A DNA stretch of 64,000 nucleotides from Glandiceps talaboti (lineage: Eukaryota; Hemichordata; Enteropneusta; Spengelidae), in assembly GCF_964340395.1 (NCBI RefSeq), contig NC_135563.1, positions 17,052,151 to 17,116,150 of the forward strand, in the 5' to 3' direction. A model generated the notes under the pieces. The model was not told the origin of the DNA, did not search any database, and saw nothing but the letters and a program-made list of their open reading frames with translations. Positions 18,421 through 31,474 of this stretch are shown piece after piece. Every line of letters starts with the position of its first letter. Positions within the stretch are counted from its first letter, which is position 1. A program made the position numbers and the translations under genes.

Positions 18421-19386
18421 TACACCGTGTCCATTTCACAATGAAACAAAGGGCTAATTATACTAGGTGACAGACTCATGGCGTACTATACATGCGCTAT
18501 TATAGTGAAACCCAAATTCATGCAATCTGTTACATAGTATCAGTTCTTTAATATTTGATAATGCTTTCCCAATATTGCCATTTGTAATAATATGTGTGTT
18601 TTTGGCATATAACTACTATAAAATACATAAATTTATTTCTAATGAAATTTCTGATGTATAAGCTTAGCATGCTATCTAACGATGGCATCAACAGTTACTG
18701 TAACCTATGAATGTGTCATCTGTCACTTGCCCTTTCAATCGGACAGGTTTTGGAGTATTGAAGAATAAATATGTTAGTAACCCTTTCTTGAGATCTAATT
18801 CCCGAGGGTAGTAAAAAGGACCCCTTTTAGGCGGATCCTCCCTATATTGCTGCCTATCTGGCAGTTGTCCAACTGGCCGGCAGTTGACCAGTAGTTGACC
18901 AGTAGTTTAAGCTTGGTAAGTATCCTGGAAATTCGTAGATATAAAATGAAATTATCTAGTGCTAGTGTAAAAGTATTGAAGAAAATATGAGTAACAAATT
19001 TATAGTCGTTGTAATTCAATTGTGGTACACTATCTACCTTTATCTATTATATCCCAAATTTACTGCTCTCAATATGTATTCTGACAAAACAAAGTTCCCT
19101 GGTTGAATTTTTGAAAGGACAATGAGAATGGCATAACACACCAATTAGATGGTGATTTGAAAATATGAACGTCTCACTGATACAAAGCATATTATACCCC
19201 CAATACACGAGGTCGAAACGTCTTGCAGTTTACCATTCAAAAACCAAAGAGCGTCCTGTATATTGTGTTAGCCGATGCTAGTAATGCTGTGTCACGTGAC
19301 AACACAACATTGTCATGATTATTGTAATGAGTGTTCCATCAACCATGCATTTGTTCCAATGAAATACAAAGCGTGAACGTACTTTT

Positions 19387-19570
19387 AATTAATTAACTCT
19401 TTAAGCCTTCCAACCACACACCTTTTCTAAAAATTACTGTGTTGAATTATTATTAATAATGCGATTTAATTAATACTAGGGCTTTCCATCCACATTTGTT
19501 CTTTCAAATTAAAAGTTGTTAAATTAATTAAAATCGCGATTTAATTAATAACTGGGAGTTCCATCCACAT
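19387..19570. repeat. ~75-bp AT-rich direct repeat upstream of SFXN5a
   Basis: The block gcgatttaattaata followed by a ttccatccacatttt-like segment occurs at 19461 and 19536, and a more diverged third copy starts near 19387. The second copy is nearly palindromic around tcgcga. It lies 220-400 bp before the SFXN5a ATG, so it may be promoter DNA. Confidence 0.7.
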
Positions 19571-19787
19571 TTTTATAGGCCCCTATAGATACTTCACGAG
19601 CGCCTGTGCCCACCCCACTCCATCAAAATGACAACGTGTGTTTGCATGTCTGTCTTCGGCTATTGTACAACTACAAGATGTTGTGGCTTCTGTGCTGTAT
19701 ATAATCATGATGATCAGCCGAATCATGTGACACGAGAAAAAAAAAGTTTTGTTTATCGCATTGCATCATGGGTGTTTTATGAACAAA

Positions 19788-22700
19788 ATGGCTGCCCTAG
19801 CAGACGTGAAAGGTGATGAAGGCTATCCGCCGTTTCGGCCTGGGCAGTCACGATTTGACCAGGTATGAACTACTTTAGCTTTGAAAAGATTGTCGTTGTA
19901 CATCTGGGGACATTGCATGAACATTAATTTGTGATGTCATGGAACTGTATTTGATCTTTGAACATTGCAAGCGTGGGACAGCTGTCACACACCCCCGTCT
20001 TCCAAGTACGGGCCTAAATGCCCCTTGAGATGAATGAAAGCATCACAATGAATGCTTACAATGTATTTGAACTTTGGCGACAGTTTATAATACATACGTT
20101 AACCCGGTATGCACCCTTTTGGGTGTGTGTATTTGAATAACAATACCTTGTAAAATTTCGCCTTTGATTTTTTCCAGCACTTTTCAAGTTTAAAATCGAA
20201 TAGAGGGGACTGCAGAGACAGAATCGAGTAGTTGTCATTTAGTGTACTAATATTTGTGAAGGATTGCGACTGATTTGCGTACATTCAAGTGGAAATACAC
20301 GCAACAAAATTATGAGTTTAAAAAATAATATAAAAGAAAAGGTATTAAAGTGAATGAAAAATGGTATTACTTTGCTCAGAAAATAACTTTTACGACAACA
20401 TTGTTACTTGAAAAAATTGTAGTCTGACTGTATCTCAAACTGTGTAGGTATTATGAATAGGTAGTGAAATATTGTATAGACGTTCACATGTATGCCCTAT
20501 ATCTAGTGCACAGTGTGACCTTCAAAAAATAACACGAATCAAATGTAATGCGAGAATGAATAGCCACCAGGGTCACCATGTAGTGATTATTTTTAAGATG
20601 TGTTTATAAAACTTTCAACTGATAGCTTGCAATGGATTTGTCAGGTAGAAAACTTCTAAATTGATATTGAATTAGGTATTATGAATTTGTTGTCACTCAA
20701 AACAACAACGTTGATTTCAATAAATTCGGTTTGGTGATAATTTCAGACTTAATAGAACCTTCTTTCATCTTCAGATTTTCTGAGTTTAATCACAAAAATT
20801 ACTTTTTTCTTTAAAAAAAAAACTGTTTATAGGCAGATTGTGAAATTTAATATACCACAGGGTATGAGGTAAATATTTTCCACTTCAGATGAATTTTACC
20901 AGCCTATCTGGACATGTATATAGTGTATCATCCTACTGCCTAGTTTCTAGGACAGTGACATAGTTAGGGGACAAGAGGTCAATTTAGGGTCAGAAGACAT
21001 CATAGGACCATATGTGGTGCACAGGTGATAATATATTAAAACATACACATTTGTATTAGCCAGTCTTTATTTAAACAAATGAAACTATATCATGATACTG
21101 ATTGATAGCCATAGTTCCAAATCAGATAATACTGTGAACTCAACACTCAAAAATCTCACTTGTAGTCGAGAAAGAGTCAGTAACTTAAAATAGCCACAGG
21201 GGATTAGAAGTGGGTAATGAGAAATATGTAATTAAACGACATTACTACTTGAAAAAATTAACGTGTTACAGCATAGGCGAACTCTATGTTTAAGGTAACA
21301 CAATAAATTGAAAAAAAAAATTGAAAGATGTGTAAATAATTTGTTTTTGTGTCCAGGAATTGATTTGTCAATGAACTGTGTAAACAGAAATAATATCCCC
21401 TCTATTGGCCATGTAGTCTGTAAGATACTGAGACATTCCTGTCACGCTATCAGCCAGCACTGTTAGGAAGAAACTCATCCTGATAGGGCTGAACTGCCTA
21501 TTTTCTAGGACAGTGTCATAGTTAGGGGTCAAGAGGTCAATTTAGGGTCAGAAGTCATCATAGGACCATATGTGGTGCACTGTGATAATATATTAAAACA
21601 TACACACAGACATTCCTGCCACACTATCAGCCAGCACTGATAGAAAGAAACTCATCCTGATAGGGCTGAACAACACAATGTATCTTACAGTCTATTAGCT
21701 GTGATACTTGTAAAGAGGCATTGTAAATTTCGTACCTAGATCCTCATCCAGAATATCTCTATGTCATGTCCAGTCCAGTATACATCTGTTGTATATGAAA
21801 TGTCACCATGGCATATATATTATAGTGATCACAATCTCCTTTATTTTCAGCAGAGTCCTATGATGACAACACGTCCATTGCCAGACCCGGTATATTTCAG
21901 TCTTGATAAACGAAATAAATGATCAAAGAACTTACATATTTGTCATTTTTACATTTTTACTTTTTTCAGAACACTTTTTCTGGCAGGTACAGACATTTTC
22001 TAGATGTAGTTGACCCAAGGACATTGTTTACAACAAGTGTAAGTAAAACTCATTATTTTGTTTCCAGTGAGATCTTTTTTTTTTTTTCTTTTTTTCTTTT
22101 TGAAACTTGCATTGTTGTATGTGTTTTAATACTATGAGTTTCAGTGTTTTTACCGAACCCGGTAACACCTGGGAAACTCAAGTACATTTGACTTTCTTAC
22201 CACCCTTAATAAAAACACTGAAGTGAAATACAGATAAGGATTTGTGCTTATTTCATATAAATATCACATATTATGAAATTGAGAGATATGGATTATTTTA
22301 CTTACTGAGCAAGGATTTTGATAATGGTGGTAGAACCTACTCAGGTCTCCAAATACTTTAACTAACGTTCCCCACTAAAATGGCACGGCTTTATATACTC
22401 TTGACTGTATGAATTGTTCCTCTGTACTTTGGTATAGTCTCATTGTACTTTCCTTACCACAATGTACTGGGGAAATGTTTGTATCAAACTTAGTTTTGAT
22501 AGTATTTGATTCTGTCAATTCAAAGTGCACATACACAAATAACCTAAAATTCAAATTTTAAAAAAATGAACATTTTATTTTGCTGTCACTCTTACATTAC
22601 TTTATGCCATTATGCAAACTAAGTTGTATGTGTTCAAACATAAAAGAAATTATTTTCAAAAACCTATGTCACGACAGTGTACATCTACATCTTTGGTTCT

Positions 22701-23153
22701 GTGCTGCTGATATATAAGAAAAAATGTTCAAAATCACTTTATTTTAATAGTCAGCAAATACTTGTATCCTAAGGATTTTGTCACTAAATCATCTGTGGCT
22801 CACAGTGGCCACTTAGTCTGTATGGTATGCTGTGACGGGGTGTCGATGAGAGGAGGGTGAGTGAGGGCAGGACGATACAACACAGTCTAAGCAACCACTT
22901 TCATCACACATATGTTCCTTGGCTGCATGAATATAAATATTAGGGAGTACTATCTGCATTTGCATTTGATTACAGGCACAACTTGAATCTTCAATAAAAC
23001 TGTTAGATGATTATTCTAAGGGTACATTACCCACTGGTACAACAAACAAACAACTATGGAAGGCTCAGAAAATCAAACAGGTAATGTAAATCTTGGATTG
23101 AACTGTTGGTTTTATTAACCCCAATGAACACAATACAGAGGGGCAATAGATGG

Positions 23154-23220
<67 letters not shown>

Positions 23221-26200
23221 TGTGTGTTTGTGCACGAGTCTGTCTGTGTGTCTGTGTCTGTATGTCTGTCTGTCTGTCTGTGTGTATATATGTATGTGTG
23301 TGTGTATGTATGTATGTATGTATGTATGTATGTATGTATGTATGTATGTATGTATGTATGTATGTATGTATGTATGTATGTATGTATGTATGTATGTATG
23401 AATGTATGTGTGTGTGTGTACAGAGGAGGTACATCCTATATCTGATAATAAGCAGAAGTGTCACTTTTTGGGTAGACTTTCAACATGTTGGTCTAGAAAT
23501 TGACATATGCATATTTCAGTTGAAAGTGTTTAAAATCAGGTCTTAGAATTGGAGTATATAAATTTCTTGAATCTTTATTTACAAAACATTTCCTCAGTCC
23601 AATGAGACAAGTGTCCAGTATGACATCTATGGGTTTCATACACATACTTACTGTTCCAGCACAGGTCCTACCAAATATTATAGTCAATCTAGATTTGGAA
23701 GTGGTGTTGATTTGGGTACCACACCCTGGGCAGTGAATGCATAATGTGGTTTTGGTAAAACAGTTTTGGACCTGTAAACCCTTATGAAAATTGCCAAATT
23801 GTTACAAATATATATCATAACTGAAATGATTCTAAACTGACAGATATAAAGGTGACTCTTTTATGAAAGTGTGAAAATGAATAAAGTTGAAACTATAAAT
23901 TTTGTGTGTGAATTCAGCCAGATTTCATGTTTTCCAGTTGTCGACAACACTGCATATCGTACGTCACATTTGTATTAATTTGATAGATATGTGAATAAGT
24001 ATGTCACTGGATCAATCCACACCAAGTATATCCACAACTAAACAAATTATCTAGATGGTTGTGAAATCTGCCATGTGGTCCTGAGATTGTTGAAATTATG
24101 TCACATAAGAATCAGTTATTGACAATGTGTCGTACTTGGTGAATATCAACCAATTCAACATAACAAAAAAAGATCATTTGCCAACCGTAAGTGAATGACA
24201 TAAGTGTTTGTATTTTCAGGCTATTATACATCCCGATACGGGGGAAAAAATACTCATGCCTTTCCGTATGTCTGGTAAGTGGATTCAATAAAGTGAAGTG
24301 AATGTTTTCACAAATTTTTTGATCATTAGTGACACGTTTTTGTAATTTAGTGTTGATATTAGGAAAAATCGCTCCAGCAGTCAGCCATGTTTTCATACAT
24401 TGACACAGTGATGATGCATCTGATATAGATCACTATGTTGATATTGGGTTATATGCCAGAGGGCAAGGATACAATCAGCACAACATGTAGCTGCTTCTCC
24501 CCGGAAAACAATGGAATGTGCGATGTTGGAATATATGAGGCGTATAATTATAGACATTACATTAGTGTAACTGATTATATTAAAACTATATTTTTGAATC
24601 ATATAATAAAATATCATATAACCATAAAACTAGTACAAGTTACTATACTTGTTATTATTTCAATAACTTTTTATGACTTTTTATCCTAATTTCAACTGTA
24701 CAGGTTTTGTTCCATTTGGTGCACCTATAGTCACTGGTTTACTTCTTCCAAATCTTACTCTCAGGGCAACTGTATTTTGGCAGGTGAGTGTTGCCATGGT
24801 TACCCAATAACTTTTTCTGTAAAGTGGCCATATGGATGAGGATTAGGTATTTATTTTGGATTTTTAATTTGTAAAATGATTTTATCAAGGCTTCCTACTT
24901 GAAAAATAAATGGGAAACAACATAGACCAAGTCCATGTATGTAACTCAGTACATTGCAAAAGACTGATAAAGAATGTTTGCTATTGTAAGTACAATAACA
25001 AACTTTTTTACACATTTTTTCATGTCTATATATGGTAATTATCTTCAAGTCAAACCCAAATATTGTAGAATACAGTATGTTACGGTTAGATTTGTAAGCG
25101 TTTAACCAGAGTCAAAGAAACAGGGACGGAATATTGTATTGCAGCAGAATTTATTTACATCTTACATGTTATTAGTAGGAGGCATTATGTTTTAATACTC
25201 TTGTTTTTTCAGAAGTTTAGACAAATGAAACTTTACAGATAAAATAAAAGTGAGTTAATGAATGAATTAATTGCAACTTATTTTATGTGTTTGTGTTTGT
25301 TTGTGTTTGTTTGTTTGTTTGTTTGTTTGTTTGTTGTTTCAGTGGATAAATCAGAGTCACAATGCCTGTGTCAACTATTCAAATAGAAATGCGACAAAGG
25401 TAAATTATATTATTATGATTTTTTGCATTTGGTATGTACATACTTTATATTTGCACTGAAGTGTAATACCAAAACATTATAACATATGTACCAGAGATTA
25501 CTTGCACCGTTGTGCACCTTAATATGCTAGTGGTATTTGCACTGCAGTACAATATTGAAAACATTGCATACGAGTGTGTTATACATTTCTTGTATTTGTA
25601 CATAAAGTCACTTGATCCCACAATCTGAATTGTACAGAATTTTGCATTTGCGGGTAAACATATGTAATAATAACAACCCCATGACACGTGAGTGCAAGTG
25701 TGGGTACGCCATAGTATTTGCACTCATGCTTGCAATGTTTTCTGCAGTACTTTCACTTGCAGAGCACACTGCAAGCATGCACTCGTGCAAGTACCCTCAA
25801 CATCGCACATTTTCCTATATTACCCATTATTATGTATGTAAGGTCTCATCACTAGTAATTTAAGGCCATTAGCCCCAAAAACACATATTCTTATATACAA
25901 AGCCACATTCTTTGAATGATATGTTTATATTTACTATTTCAGCCAACACCTACCAGTAAGTTTATCATGGGTTATATGGGTGCTGTAACCAGTGCATGCA
26001 GTATTGCTGTAAGTATACCAACACTTCTTATATTCAGTCAATCTGAGGTGCAGTCCTTCATGTGTGTAGTTGTACTTTTGAAAGCATTAAATGATGGCTT
26101 AGTAGTCAAACGATATCAAGTACATCCTACATATTCAAAATTGTTGACAAACACACAAACAAGTAAATGGTGTGTATCTCTTCCATGACTGTTTACTCAT

Positions 26201-28735
26201 GGACATCAAGCCATTGTACACAGTGTCATCAATGATAAGTGGAGGACTGTTTTCAGCCAATCACAAGGATTGAACCATTTAATGTTCAGGTTTTGTGTAT
26301 TTTCAGTTCTCACCAAGCGTAGACAGGTTATGGTTATTTTGAGGTAGATTAGGAGAGTGAAAAAACAACATGATATTTCCATTTGTGTTTGTTTTCAGTA
26401 GAGAAAAAAAAAGACATTTTGCGTCTGATACTACTTCCATAGATAAAGGTAGGCAGAGACAGATTGGTCAGGGTAGGTAGGGAGACAAAGGTAAAAGTTA
26501 AGAAACAGGTAGAGAAGGAATAGAATGGGAATAATGCAGGAAGTAAGAAAAATAGAATGGGAATGATACAGACAGAGCGGGATAAATGAGGACAATGTAG
26601 GAATAGAGGGAATTGAATAGAAATTATTCAAACAGATGGAATGGACTAGAAATGATGCAGGAAGTAAGAAAATAGATTGGGAATGATGTAGACAGAGGGA
26701 ATAAAATGGGATGATGCAGGAATAGTGGGAATAAAATAATTCTGATTGTGATTTTGAATATAAGCAGTAAATGAATCCAAAAATGGCTTGAACTACTGCA
26801 TACGTTACACTTCCATAGGCAAGACAGAAATATATTACATTGCTGGATACCAATAGAGGGCGTACATACTAGGGAAATGAGATAATGTTTAGGAGTTGAA
26901 AGAATCCAAACAGAAAATAAGTCCTTTTAGGGATACTTATTTGTCATGAAATGTAGTCCTTCTCTAGTTGTTTTTCCAATGTATCAAATCCTTGGGTGGA
27001 AAACATTCCAGTCCTGTGTTTGACATGACATGGTTTGGCAAAGAAAAAAGCAAAAAGGAAGAGATCCAGACTAAGAAAGAAAAATGAGAGAGAAAGATGA
27101 TGGACAGAAAACCAGAGAGATTTTAGGTGTGTACACAACAATGAATGTATCAGTACAGCACAGTCTCCCCATTGCCCACCCTCTACAAACAGTGGTTCTA
27201 AGCAAAGTAATAAGACCTTCATCCTCCATTTCTCAGGTTGCATTAACAGTACTTGTTGATAAAGCTCAAAAGTTTAGTCCAGCTACCAGGGTGATGATTC
27301 AGAGATTTGTGCCTTTCCCTGCAGTAGGTAAGTCAATTTTATTTTATTTCATTTCATTGATAACATAAACATTGTGGAAATGTGACAATAAAATGTCTAA
27401 ATAAAAGGTGCATAATTTTTTTTATTCATTGCCAACACTAAATTTAGTATCTCAGATGGTATAACATGACTGTATAAAATAACGTTTCTGCGAAATTTCT
27501 TTTGCATACTGCCCTCAACGGCCAAATTCTTATATCATTTTGTTTTTAAGTGATAGCGGTAAAGCTGGTCTTTATTTTCGTGGTTTTATATATATTTGAG
27601 AAGGACATGGATATGACTTGAGAATGTGGATATGATTATGAATATTTAAAATCAATCAATGAGATTTTTGGACCAGATGGTTTTGATTTGAATATATTTC
27701 AGCAACTGCAAGCGTGTGCAATGTGGTGCTAATGAGAATCAGTGAACTTGGTGAAGGTATTGAAGTTGTAGACAAGGATGGTAATGTAATTGGTACCTCA
27801 AAAATTGCAGCCAAAAGTGTAAGTTTGAAGAATACTATTATTGTTTTGGGTTTTTTTCTTGTACATATTCATACCAACTACTGCCCACTATCAGTGTAGA
27901 CCAGATTTGCTATCTACATGTGATGTACAAATCTTTAAACCCTTTGGAATGTTTTCATTTGAAATTAAGTATTTTTGCCCTGCTTCCTGCTTCTTGTACA
28001 TGATTGGTTAACACCAGCAGTGCAGCTCTTCCAAATATCATTTTTATACCCACCCATTGTTTTCGTTGGTAAAACGTGTGGCATGTGCCTGCCCGGACAG
28101 GAGAAATGTACATGCAGCTTTTGTATCTTGCGTCAATCTAAGCGGCTATTTACACAGTGGTCATGCTGTAGCTTAAATCAGCAATCAGAAAATAAAGCAA
28201 AAGGAGAGATGTGAACAATCCAGTTTAGGTTTGGGCTAGTTTTCACATGGTCATATAGTGGATGTTGTGAAAGAGCTCAAGTTAGACTTATATTTGCCTT
28301 TAGGATTTGCCGATGTCATGCCAGACAATGAAATGTAACAATGTACGTTCTCATGTTATCTCTCTTCTCCTTTCATATTTATATTATTTGCATTCAGAAA
28401 TAATTACTCAGAATGCTATCTTTCCCCTCAGGCCTTATTGGAAACTGCAATGACAAGAGCAGTACTACCAGCTCCAATACTTATCATTCCACCAATCATT
28501 ATGGCTGTACTTGATAAGTAAGTATGGGTATTATAACCTCAATTACTATTGGTTTCTTCTTGCTATTAGCTGCCTGATGATCTGGGCATTATAACTGTAC
28601 TTTCAATTAGCTGGCTAATTATGCTAATTATTAAATTATGCAATGTGTCTACTTAATTTGTATTTGAAGCCTGAGAGCAGCAGTCCTGAAGTTGCAAAGA
28701 TTTCGAAGGGAAATAACTGCATGCAAAATATATTT

Positions 28736-28803
<68 letters not shown>

Positions 28804-29074
28804 TATATGTGCATGCATGCATGTGTAAGTGTGTACTTGCACATTGCATGTGTGTGTATTTAGTTGTTGCGAGCCTTCACTTGATGTTGTATATGGTGTA
28901 TATTATAAATGATGCTCTGTTGACATTTCCTTGATATGAATCTTTTCCAGGACAGCATTCATGAAAGCAAGGCCAAAACTGAATCTCCCAGTTCAGGCTA
29001 CAGTGTGTACTTTGGCATTTGGCTTTGCCTTACCAATGGCAATTAGTCTGTTTCCTCAGTTTAAAAAGGTCAGT

Positions 29075-29162
<88 letters not shown>

Positions 29163-29494
29163 TGTGTATGTCTGCGTCTGTGTCTGTGTGTGTCTCTGTG
29201 TGTGTCTGTGTGTGTGTCTGTGTCTGTGTGTCTGTGTCTGTCTGTGTCTGTGTCTGTGTGTCTGTGTCTGTGTGTGTCTCTGTGTGTGTGTGTGTGTGTG
29301 TGTCTGTGTGTGTGTGTGTCTGTGTCTCTCTCTGTGTGTGTATCTGTGTGTGTGAATGAATTGGGTCAGAGCATATACACATAGTCATAATGTAATGTTC
29401 ATGTTTGTTATTGTAGGTGCAATTATCAACACTTGAGCCAGAACTCCAGGCTGGTACAACAGTTACTGAAGTTTGCTACAATAAGGGCTTGTAA
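19788..29494 (+). CDS. SFXN5: Sideroflexin-5-like mitochondrial carrier, copy a (12 coding exons)
   Basis: Mitochondrial inner-membrane sideroflexin. SFXN5 is the branch linked to tricarboxylate/citrate transport, while SFXN1-3 carry serine. Exons: 19788-19862, 21970-22038, 22976-23080, 24220-24274, 24704-24783, 25343-25399, 25943-26008, 27237-27327, 27703-27818, 28432-28517, 28951-29068, 29417-29494. Every junction is AG/GT and phases agree, giving 331 aa against ~340 in human SFXN5. Motifs: [15 protein letters not shown] (exon 2), HPDTGEK at residues 87-93, [19 protein letters not shown] at 129-147, [17 protein letters not shown] across exons 8-9, [11 protein letters not shown] in exon 10, and C-terminal CYNKGL. 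Hydrophobic stretches in exons 5, 7, 8, 10 and 11 fit the multi-pass fold. ATG context is acaaaATGg. It is the upstream partner of a tandem pair with SFXN5b. The first intron holds a possible extra 39-nt exon. Confidence 0.95.
20936..21680 (+). repeat. Duplicated blocks in SFXN5a intron 1
   Basis: A ~115-bp block at 20936-21050 recurs at 21493-21606, and a ~65-bp block starting gacattcct at 21432 recurs at 21609 (period 177). Copies differ by few bases, so the duplications are recent. No coding content. Confidence 0.85.
21851..21889 (+). CDS. Possible 39-nt cassette exon of SFXN5a
   Basis: Lies in intron 1 after a good polypyrimidine acceptor (cctttattttcag) and before GTATAT. It is exactly 13 codons, with no stop in the phase-0 frame that joins exon 1 to exon 2 ([13 protein letters not shown]). 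Skipping it gives the normal RFDQ-NTFSG join, the form conserved in sideroflexins, so it would be an optional insertion. No counterpart is seen in SFXN5b. Confidence 0.3.
23156..23420 (+). repeat. Compound microsatellite (GT)n-(TATG)n
   Basis: About 60 bp of GT, then mixed GT/TCTG, then about 130 bp of TATG units in the SFXN5a intron following exon 3. Cys-Val and Tyr-Met-Cys reading frames over it are artefacts. Confidence 0.97.
25289..25334 (+). repeat. (GTTT)n microsatellite abutting the SFXN5a exon 6 acceptor
   Basis: T-rich GTTT units run to within 9 bases of the exon starting at 25343 and in effect supply part of its upstream pyrimidine tract. Confidence 0.9.
26512..26740 (+). repeat. 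Purine-rich degenerate minisatellite
   Basis: Repeated aatgatgcaggaagtaagaaa and gacagagggaataaaatggg blocks, with the best-matching copies about 118 bp apart, in the SFXN5a intron after exon 7. The minus-strand open frame over it is not a gene. Confidence 0.7.
28739..28800 (+). repeat. (GT)n microsatellite
   Basis: About 62 bp of GT in the SFXN5a intron between exons 10 and 11. Confidence 0.97.
29075..29354 (+). repeat. (GT)n / GTCTGT microsatellite next to the SFXN5a exon 11 donor
   Basis: Pure GT for about 80 bp, then imperfect TGTCTG repeats to about 29354. It begins six bases after the exon boundary, so the donor GTCAGT is almost part of the array. Confidence 0.96.
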
Positions 29495-29633
29495 CCAAGG
29501 GCAACATGATGATGGAATTTGAAATGGCTTAAGATTACTCCTGGCTGGTACAAAAGTCACTGAAATTTGCTACAATAAGGGTTTGTAACCAAGGGCAACA
29601 TGATGATGGAATTTGAAATGGATTAAGATTATG
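29446..29633 (+). repeat. 94-bp tandem duplication of the SFXN5a terminal coding end
   Basis: Copy 1 (29446-29539) holds the last codons, the stop and early 3' UTR. Copy 2 (29540-29633) repeats them with about six substitutions and would read AGTKVTEICYNKGL-stop. ctggta occurs at 29451 and 29545, so the period is 94, which shifts frame. Copy 2 follows the genuine stop and is therefore 3' UTR. Confidence 0.93.
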
Positions 29634-29647
29634 ATGAATGTATAATT

Positions 29648-29653
29648 AATAAA
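29648..29653 (+). terminator. SFXN5a polyadenylation signal
   Basis: AATAAA 154 bp after the SFXN5a stop codon and just after the duplicated block, with a gtttgttt stretch about 25 bp later. A plausible cleavage signal. Confidence 0.6.
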
Positions 29654-30480
29654 TTTATAATGAACATTTAAAATCCCCGTTTGTTTATGACTGCAAGAGA
29701 ATAGTTTCAATATAATGTACAGGGTATTGTATAATCACAAAATATATATCTACAGCAGATGTGCTCTTTATAATTTGCTGGGGTTTTTACAAAAAGTTCA
29801 AATTTGTGCTGATATTTCATGCCTCTTAATTATAAACATTTTGACACTTCAATCATGAAAACTAAATATAGTATGGCTAAACTTTCAATTGTGCAATTTG
29901 CTAATAGTGTAGTGAATGTCTGCGTTTGTTGAAATTCCACAAGCTCCTTGATAGGCATCAGAAATTAATACGACAAACAGGTCTTTATAAAGGAACTTCA
30001 TTAGAACATCTGGACCACAGGGGGATGGGAATACCTTTCCTAGTCATATAGAAAGATACATGAAATCACATCATGAATTAAGACTGTGGAATTGTTGGGA
30101 AATTTATGGAGCATAGAATTATATGTTTGGGTTCACCACCACATTTCATTGAAATTATGTGCAGGATAATTTTTGTCACTGACAATTACAATTACATATA
30201 TGCAAAGTAGTCATGCAGCAAAAATCACAGCTGAGCCTATCAGCTTGATGGATTTTAGGACCCCAGGCAATCAGAGTAAAAAGGCATCAATTTTTGTAGA
30301 AAACATGGATTGTTTACCGTAGTTTCATAAATTGCTCTTTTTTAGTCATAAATGAATATATAAAATAAAGGGAATTGTCATACTTTTTTAATTGTTTTTT
30401 TTTGTAAGATTTAAATAAAAATACTCAACTTACATCTATCAAGGTCTTCCAACTATACTTGTGATTCATAAAATGAAAAC

Positions 30481-30800
<320 letters not shown>

Positions 30801-30804
30801 AGTG

Positions 30805-30937
<133 letters not shown>

Positions 30938-31009
30938 TTGTGTTTGCATATAATGAAAAATTTACAATGACAAAATTTTGTAGATTGGTGTGCTATCAGA
31001 GAACTTAAT

Positions 31010-31450
31010 TTAATTCATTAACAGTGTGGATGTGATATTAGAACCTGACTTGATTGAATGGTACTGCTCGTCTGAGCGCATAAGTTGGAATAAATTATGT
31101 GCTTGATGGAAATCATCTTTTACAATTGACAGAGCTCTTTTCTTTACTCGAGTGTTGTGCAACTCGCTAACATTGCTAACAATTTGAATGAGGTGTTTGC
31201 GGTCATGGACTGTTGCATTGCCCAACCAAACGATGATTGACAGTGGCAGGACACTTTCAATCAACACTTGGTAGAACTTGACCAACTGACAAGGTAGCTT
31301 CTCAATCTTCTTAGAAAAACAATCTTTGGTGTGCTTTCTTCAGAATATAATAAGTATTGATTTCCCATTTCCGATCAACTGAGATGTAAACACCAAGAAA
31401 CTTAAAACACTGCACTATTTTGACCTCAGCACAGGGCTTATGGAATTGGC
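31010..31450 (-). pseudogene. Degenerate LINE reverse transcriptase 3' fragment
   Basis: The minus strand reads KFLGVYISVDRKW, then KKAHQRLFF, then after a stop and frameshift FYQVLIESVLPLSIIVWLGN, then SIVKDDFHQAHNLFQLM. This order (YLG-x-I-D, KKAxQRLxFLRRLR, FIESVLxxSIxxWxGN, AxxIxxDxxHPLxxxFxxLPSG) is the C-terminal part of non-LTR retrotransposon reverse transcriptases of the CR1/L2/Rex kind. The YADD catalytic part is absent and the frame is broken, so it is dead. No intact element is present. Confidence 0.75.
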
Positions 31451-31474
31451 CATTTGTTTACAAATTTTTGTTTT

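Larger units (their letters stand above)
15926..19787. other. Divergent intergenic region between Not and SFXN5a
   Basis: Holds both promoters. No coding exon is recognised. Two AT-rich stretches are dense in homeodomain-type TAAT cores: 18105-18420, and 19387-19570 just upstream of the SFXN5a start codon. A minus-strand CAG|GTATGT near 15943 could be a 5' UTR intron donor for Not. No clear TATA box can be assigned. Confidence 0.55.

Noticed and set aside
29074-29388. Cys-Val and His-Thr repeat frames (also at 23.1-23.5, 28.6-28.9, 50.7-51.1 and 54.4-54.8 kb)
   Set aside because: Translations of GT, ACAG and GA arrays in several frames and both strands at once.
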